From CAWKGC01 sp963849005 (GTDB lineage Bacteria; Pseudomonadota; Gammaproteobacteria; Burkholderiales; Usitatibacteraceae): a stretch of 64,000 nt of DNA. The notes beneath the pieces were generated by a model. It saw nothing but the letters and a program-made list of their open reading frames with translations. It did not search any database and had not been told where the DNA came from. Shown one piece after another: positions 59,495 through 64,000 of the stretch. The position numbers were made by a program, and so were the translations under genes. Within the stretch, counting starts at the first letter, position 1. Each line of letters begins with the position of its first letter. The DNA lies in the NCBI GenBank assembly GCA_963849005.1, contig CAWKGC010000022.1, positions 372,001 to 436,000 on the forward strand, read 5' to 3'.

Positions 59495-60940
59495 TCACCC
59501 AAACAATCCTTGCAGCTTCATGGCCAGCATGGGGTTGCCCTGGATGCGAATCTTCCCCGCGGAAAAGGCGGCCATCGGGTTGAGATGGCCGCTGGCCAGG
59601 GCCACAAAATCCGCATCTTGCATCCGAATCGCGCAATCCGTTGGCTCGTCTGCAATCGCGTCGCCGCTCTGCACGGCGCCGGCGCCGTTTTTCAGATCCA
59701 CCAGCCAGGCGCCGCCCTGGTCACCCGCCAGGTCGAAACGGAACACGGCATTGGTCCGCTGCACCAACGCTGGATTTGCGGCGATGCGCTCCGCCATGCC
59801 TTGAAAGATGCTGGTCGGTGTAGGTTCGGTCGGCGGCGCGGGTTCCTCAATGCACGCGGGTTCGCGCGGCGGCAGGGAGGTCGTGCGCTCCGGGTGGCCC
59901 ACGTCGGCGCCAAGCACCAGCTCTGCCAGCACGCGCACCGCAGCAGGGTCGGCGGTCATGAGGTTGAGGGTGGTGATGGGGCTTGCCTGCCACGCGGCCA
60001 ACCGCTCGGCGATGCGCGCTTTGGGGCCGCAGAGGGCCACCGCGTCCACCAGTTCGTCGGGGATGGCGGCGGCAGCGGCCTCTTTTTGGCCTTGCAGGTA
60101 GAGGCTCTGCACCTGGTCGGCGGCAGCCTCATAGCCATAGCGACAGGCCAGGTCGTAATAGAAGTTCTTGCCCTTGGCCCCCATGCCGCCCACATAGAGC
60201 GCCAGGAAGGGCTTGAGGCTGGCGCGGCAGGCGTCCACGTCATCGCCCAGGGCGACCCCGACCGAAGGCGCAATGTCGAAGGTCGCGGTGCTCTTGCCGC
60301 CGCCCGCCTTGGCGAAGCCGGCTTCGACAGACGCCTGGTAGGCGCTGGCGTAGTGGGCCGGCGAAAAGAAGATGGGCAGCCAGCCATCGGCGATCTCGGC
60401 GGCGAGTTCCACATTCTTGGGGCCGATGGCGGCCAGGTAGATGGGCAAGTCGGCCCGGCCGTGGAGGATGCTCTTGAGCGGCTTGCCCAGGCCGGTGGCG
60501 TCGGGGCCCTTGTAGGGCACCTGGTAGTGCTCGCCGTCGTGGACCACCGGCTCCCGGCGGGCGAAAATCTTGCGCATGATGGCGACGTATTCGCGGGTCT
60601 TGCCCAGCGGCTTGCCATAGGCCACCCCATGCCAGCCTTCCACGACCTGGGGCCCGGAGAGCCCCAGCCCCAGCAACATGCGGCCGCCGGAAAGCTGGTC
60701 GATGGTCATGGCGGTCATGGCCGTGCTGGCGGGCGTGCGCGCCGGCATCTGCATGATGGCTGTGCCCAGGTGAATGCGCTGGGTCTGTGCGCCGATCCAG
60801 GCCAGGGGACTCACCGCATCGGAGCCATAGGCTTCTGCCGTCCAGACTGCATAGTAGCCGAGGCGATCTGCCTCCTGAATCATGGCCATGGGCAGCGTGA
60901 TCGTTGCGCCCGAGTAGCCCACCATCAAACCAAGCCGCAT
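59495..60940 (-). CDS. LLM (F420-dependent-type) oxidoreductase fused to an SCP2 domain
   Basis: A clean 481-residue frame. Residues 1-340 are a luciferase-like TIM barrel: GYYAVWTAEAYGSDAVSPLA, IHLGTAIMQMPARTPASTAM, DQLSGGRMLLGLGLSGPQVV and YLAAIGPKNVELAAEIADGW. After a Pro-rich linker (EEPAPPTEPTPTS) the last ~105 residues are an SCP2 sterol-carrier domain: VFRFDLAGDQGGAWLVDLKN and AAFSAGKIRIQGNPMLAMKL-QGLFG. The barrel should use F420 or FMN to oxidise or reduce an organic substrate. SCP2 domains bind fatty acyl-CoA or other lipids, so the substrate is probably hydrophobic. The ATG at 60940 has GGAAGGA upstream. The Nudix gene follows with a one-base gap. Confidence 0.9.
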   Translation of the reverse strand: MRLGLMVGYSGATITLPMAMIQEADRLGYYAVWTAEAYGSDAVSPLAWIGAQTQRIHLGTAIMQMPARTPASTAMTAMTIDQLSGGRMLLGLGLSGPQVVEGWHGVAYGKPLGKTREYVAIMRKIFARREPVVHDGEHYQVPYKGPDATGLGKPLKSILHGRADLPIYLAAIGPKNVELAAEIADGWLPIFFSPAHYASAYQASVEAGFAKAGGGKSTATFDIAPSVGVALGDDVDACRASLKPFLALYVGGMGAKGKNFYYDLACRYGYEAAADQVQSLYLQGQKEAAAAAIPDELVDAVALCGPKARIAERLAAWQASPITTLNLMTADPAAVRVLAELVLGADVGHPERTTSLPPREPACIEEPAPPTEPTPTSIFQGMAERIAANPALVQRTNAVFRFDLAGDQGGAWLVDLKNGAGAVQSGDAIADEPTDCAIRMQDADFVALASGHLNPMAAFSAGKIRIQGNPMLAMKLQGLFG

Positions 60941-60967
60941 AGCTGAAATCCTTCCCTCACTCTGCCA

Positions 60968-61951
60968 TCAAGAATGCTTTTTTCGCGTATAGAACAGGCT
61001 TTGAATGCCGATAAAGATCAGCGTGAGCACACCTACAACAATACGGGTCCACCACGAACTCAGGGTCCCGTTGAATTGGAGGATAGAGATGATTGTTCCA
61101 GTAATCATGACGCCAAACAGGGTGCCGATCACATTGCCGACGCCACCCGTCAACAGCGTCCCCCCGATCACCACGGCCGCAATGGCGTCCAGTTCCATCG
61201 ATGGCGCATACTGTCCATAGCCTGAGAGTAACGAAACGCTCCACACAATTCCTGCGAGAGAGGCACAAAAGCCGCTGAAGGAATAGACAATGATTTTGGT
61301 GCGGCCGGCCGGCAAACCCATCAACATCGCGGATTGTTCATTGTTGCCGATCGCATAGATCGTGCGACCAAAACGAGTGAAGAAACTCAGATAAATGGCT
61401 ACCAATAGCAGCAAGGGGCCGACAATGGCATAAATATACACGTATGAATTGGGCTAGAAAGGGAATGCCGATAGGCGTTAGTCCCAGAGACATATAGAAA
61501 TCGTTTTCAATGGGAACAGCATTCAGGTTAATAATGTAAGCCAGACCGCGTGCGAAATAGGCGCCCATCAAGGTCACGATAAAAGGTTGCACTTTGAGAA
61601 AGTGGATAATACAACCTAACGTAAACCCAAAAGCGGTTCCCATCAGCAGCATCAGAGGCATGACAAGCGCAGGGCTCGCACCATTCTTGAGCAAAGCGGC
61701 TGAGGCCACAGTCGTCAGGGCAAGCACAGCGGCCACCGAAAGATCGATCCCCTTGGTCAGGATCACCAGGGTCATGCCAATGGAAATAATCAGTAAACTG
61801 GCATTGTTGATGAAAAGGTTAAAAAACACCTGCGGTTTTTGCATCGCAGGATAAACCAGGCCAGCAACAAGGTAGGCAACGACAAATATCGCGATGACGA
61901 TCAGGAGGGGGGCATTCGATTAAAAAGGAATCGTTTAGACCGTTGCGCCAT
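60968..61951 (-). CDS. yjfF: Sugar ABC transporter permease (YjfF-like)
   Basis: About 328 residues. The start MAQRSKRFLFNRMPP leads, after a break in a run of six C near 61915, to LLIVIAIFVVAYLVAGLVYP. The permease core has MTLVILTKGIDLSVAAVLAL, VQPFIVTLMGAYFARGLAYI, GNNEQSAMLMGLPAGRTKII and LDAIAAVVIGGTLLTGGVGN, typical of RbsC-type permeases. A second break is near 61445. It is the last gene of the transporter operon and overlaps the preceding permease by 17 bp. The ATPase-permease-permease order matches ytfR-ytfT-yjfF of E. coli, which takes up galactofuranose. The sugar here is not known. Confidence 0.82.
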
Positions 61952-63012
61952 CTTGAGGTCCTTTCCGCGCAAAAAGCCTATTCATAAGTCGACGAGTATA
62001 GTCAGAGTAGAGGAGAATCACGACCAGGACGAGCACCGCTTTGGCGGCCAGTAAGGCCGCTGCCGGGACCCCAAAGGTATACATACTGATGGTGAAGGCC
62101 CAAATGACCAGGGCGCCGATCAGCGCTGGCCAAGAGGGAAAACCGCCCGCCCGTCATCAATGTGCCCCCCAGCACAACGGCCAGGATCGCATCCAGCTCA
62201 TAGCCGAGACCGATGTTGTTGGCATCTGTACTGTGGACGTAAGAACTGAGAATCAGGCCCGCAACGCCGCCGCAGAAGCCTGAAAACGTATAGACCAACA
62301 GCTTGACATTCTTTTCGCTGATCCCACTGTAATAGGTCGACTTCGAGTTGATGCCGACTGATTCGACAAACAACCCCGTCGAGGTTCTACGCACTCCCAC
62401 CCAGGCCAAAGTGAGGACAACGGCCACGATATAGATTGAAACTGGCAGTCCCAGGATGAACCCATTCCCAAACCAGAAGTAGGGGGTGTAATAGATGGTC
62501 ATGATTTGCCCATTGGTAATCAGTTGGGCAATGCCACGGCCGGCCACCATCAGGATGAGGGTGGCGATCATGGGTGGAATTCTGGCCCTTGAAACCAGGA
62601 GTCCATTCCAGAGACCACACACTGTGCCCGCCGTCAGAGAGACCAGAACGATGATCGGCAAAGGCGTATTCGTCGCATCCTTCGTCAGGATATCATTGGT
62701 GATCAAATGGGTGCCCAGGGCCGGATTGATCAGCACCGTGGCGAGTGCAGCCGAAATGGCGATCACGGCGCCCACTGACAGATCAACCCCGCCGGTGGCA
62801 ATCACCATGGTCATCCCGATGGCCGCCAACATCAACGGCGCGCCATCGTTGAGCACATCGATGAGATTGCCGTACAAATGGCCGTCTAGAATCCCGATCT
62901 TGAAGAAGCCCGGCGCAAAAATCGCGTCAAAAAGGAAGATCAACGCCAGTGCCACGACAGGCCAGAACAATTGGCTTTCACGAATGCGTTTGAGCAGCGG
63001 TGCTTCATTCAT
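61935..63012 (-). CDS. ytfT: Sugar ABC transporter permease (YtfT-like)
   Basis: About 358 residues with one break near 62147. The sequence begins MNEAPLLKRIRESQLFWPVV, then LMLAAIGMTMVIATGGVDLS, LWNGLLVSRARIPPMIATLI and ELDAILAVVLGGTLMTGG. After the break it reads ALIGALVIWAFTISMYTFGV and ends RKGPQDGATV. It forms the membrane channel with the next permease. The ATG overlaps the ATPase stop (ATGA) and the 3' end overlaps the next start, so the operon is tightly coupled. The signature GGVDLSVGAVIA is characteristic of ribose/galactofuranose-type permeases. Confidence 0.85.
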
Positions 63013-64000
63013 AGGGTTCCTGCCATAGTTTGCATGATGGTCTGATCGCTCACATCGCCAGCGTATTCGGCAGCTTTCTTGCGATCACGCAGCACAACAA
63101 TGCGGTGACTGGTCCGCAAGACTTCTTCCAGTTCGGAGGAAATGAAGAGGATGGACTTGCCTTCCTCGGCTAGATCCAGCACCAGTTTCTGAATTTCCGC
63201 CTTTGCGCCGACGTCGATGCCGCGGGTGGGCTCATCCAGGATGAGGACGTGCGGGTTCGTGGCCAGCCAGCGCGCCAGGATGACTTTTTGCTGGTTCCCG
63301 CCGCTCAGATTCTTCACCAATTGCTCAGGGGATGGCGTGGCAATGCCCAAGAGCTGGATATATTTCTGGGCAATTTCATTCTGCTTCTGAGCATTCAGGA
63401 ATTTGATCCAGCCATAGCGAGCCTGCAAAGCCAGGATAATGTTTTCACGGATGGTCAAATCCCCGACAATTCCTTCTGCCTTGCGGTCTTCAGGGCATAA
63501 GGCCACCCCGTGTTTGAGGGATTGCAGCGGCGAAAAGTGATCGATCTTCTGGCCATCGATCAGCAGTGAACCGGTGTCAGGATTATCGATGCCAAAGATC
63601 AGTTCTGCCAGTTCAGTACGGCCAGAACCTAACAGGCCGGCAAGCCCAACCACCTCACCGACGTTCAACTCCAAATCAATCGGTTCCAGCGACCCTTTGC
63701 GACCCAGACCTTTTACTTCGACCCAGCGTTTGCTCTCGATCTTTTGTTCTTCCTTGGCTTTGGCCTTTGACACCTCGTCCAGGTCGGTAAGCGTGCGCCC
63801 CAGCATTTTCGCGATCAATTCAATGCGCGGCAAAGAAGCCGTGGGATAGGTGCCAACCAGTTTCCCATTGCGCAGCACCGTGATCCGATCGGCAACCTGA
63901 TAGACCTGGTCAAGGAAATGGGTAATGAAGACAATCCCGATGCCTTCACTCTTCAGTTTCGCCATCACGTCGAAAAGCCGATTGGCCTCGGTGGTATCCA
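63009..64000 (-). CDS. ytfR: Sugar ABC transporter ATPase (YtfR/RbsA-like), C-terminal two-thirds
   Basis: The gene runs off the right edge; about 330 residues are present in one frame. The visible part holds the end of the first nucleotide-binding domain (GIGIVFITHFLDQVYQVADR) and the whole second one. The second has a variant P-loop GLAGLLGSGRTELAELIFG, VALCPEDRKAEGIVGDLTIR, the signature KNLSGGNQQKVILARWL, and Walker B VLILDEPTRGIDVGAKAEIQ. Two fused ATPase domains in one chain are the rule for RbsA/XylG/YtfR proteins. It powers uptake by the two permeases encoded immediately downstream. A periplasmic binding protein gene is expected upstream, outside the window. Confidence 0.9.
   Translation of the reverse strand, partial: DTTEANRLFDVMAKLKSEGIGIVFITHFLDQVYQVADRITVLRNGKLVGTYPTASLPRIELIAKMLGRTLTDLDEVSKAKAKEEQKIESKRWVEVKGLGRKGSLEPIDLELNVGEVVGLAGLLGSGRTELAELIFGIDNPDTGSLLIDGQKIDHFSPLQSLKHGVALCPEDRKAEGIVGDLTIRENIILALQARYGWIKFLNAQKQNEIAQKYIQLLGIATPSPEQLVKNLSGGNQQKVILARWLATNPHVLILDEPTRGIDVGAKAEIQKLVLDLAEEGKSILFISSELEEVLRTSHRIVVLRDRKKAAEYAGDVSDQTIMQTMAGTL

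Noticed and set aside
59309..60946. A 545-codon rightward frame opposite the LLM-SCP2 gene
   Set aside because: Antisense shadow; the LLM-SCP2 protein has complete domains and a good start.

Overview
The window looks like one contig from an uncultured bacterium, probably a Chloroflexota member of the Caldilinea/Anaerolineae type. That placement is an inference from the mix of genes: exported proteins ending in a YLP-type tail, arrays of large GT39-like enzymes, a Tat-exported DUF1800/DUF1501 pair, and an LLM oxidoreductase fused to SCP2. The first ~1.95 kb does not fit. It carries a periplasmic binding protein start, a GntR-FCD regulator and a PanB-family gene of proteobacterial (Burkholderiales-like) appearance, and it meets the rest of the contig inside a truncated ATPase gene.

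Reading frames are broken by single-base insertions and deletions almost everywhere, including in housekeeping genes such as aconitase, thiolase and the FadN-type beta-oxidation protein. I treat most as sequence errors rather than pseudogenes and give each gene its full reconstructed extent. Genes that read cleanly include the SUMF1 protein, the LLM-SCP2 fusion, the Lrp-like protein, the small PEP-CTERM-like protein and the ABC ATPase.

Layout: 1-1950 foreign-looking block; 1940-2852 ATPase fragment and a hicAB toxin-antitoxin pair; 2986-6721 beta-oxidation operon (fadN-like then thiolase); 6922-10011 C25 (gingipain-like) secreted peptidase; 10353-10712 small PEP-CTERM-like protein; 11067-14193 DUF1800/DUF1501 pair; 14416-17134 aconitase; 17390-35177 six large GT39-like membrane glycosyltransferases with one SUMF1 protein among them; 35244-55157 two copies of a divergent cassette (CotH/lamin-tail protein facing left, FG-GAP/lamin-tail protein facing right) with a seventh GT39-like gene between them and a third lamin-tail protein at the end; 55217-57962 a GT2 polyprenyl-phosphate glycosyltransferase behind a PEP-utilising-enzyme-like protein; 58056-60940 Lrp-like protein, Nudix hydrolase and LLM-SCP2 fusion; 60968-64000 a sugar ABC transporter (YtfR-YtfT-YjfF order) running off the right end.

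The central 47 kb reads as a cell-surface region. A GT2 enzyme that could make lipid-linked sugars, seven GT-C type enzymes that could use them outside the membrane, and a set of very large secreted proteins sit together. Several of the secreted proteins end in a shared short tail that may be a sorting or anchoring signal.
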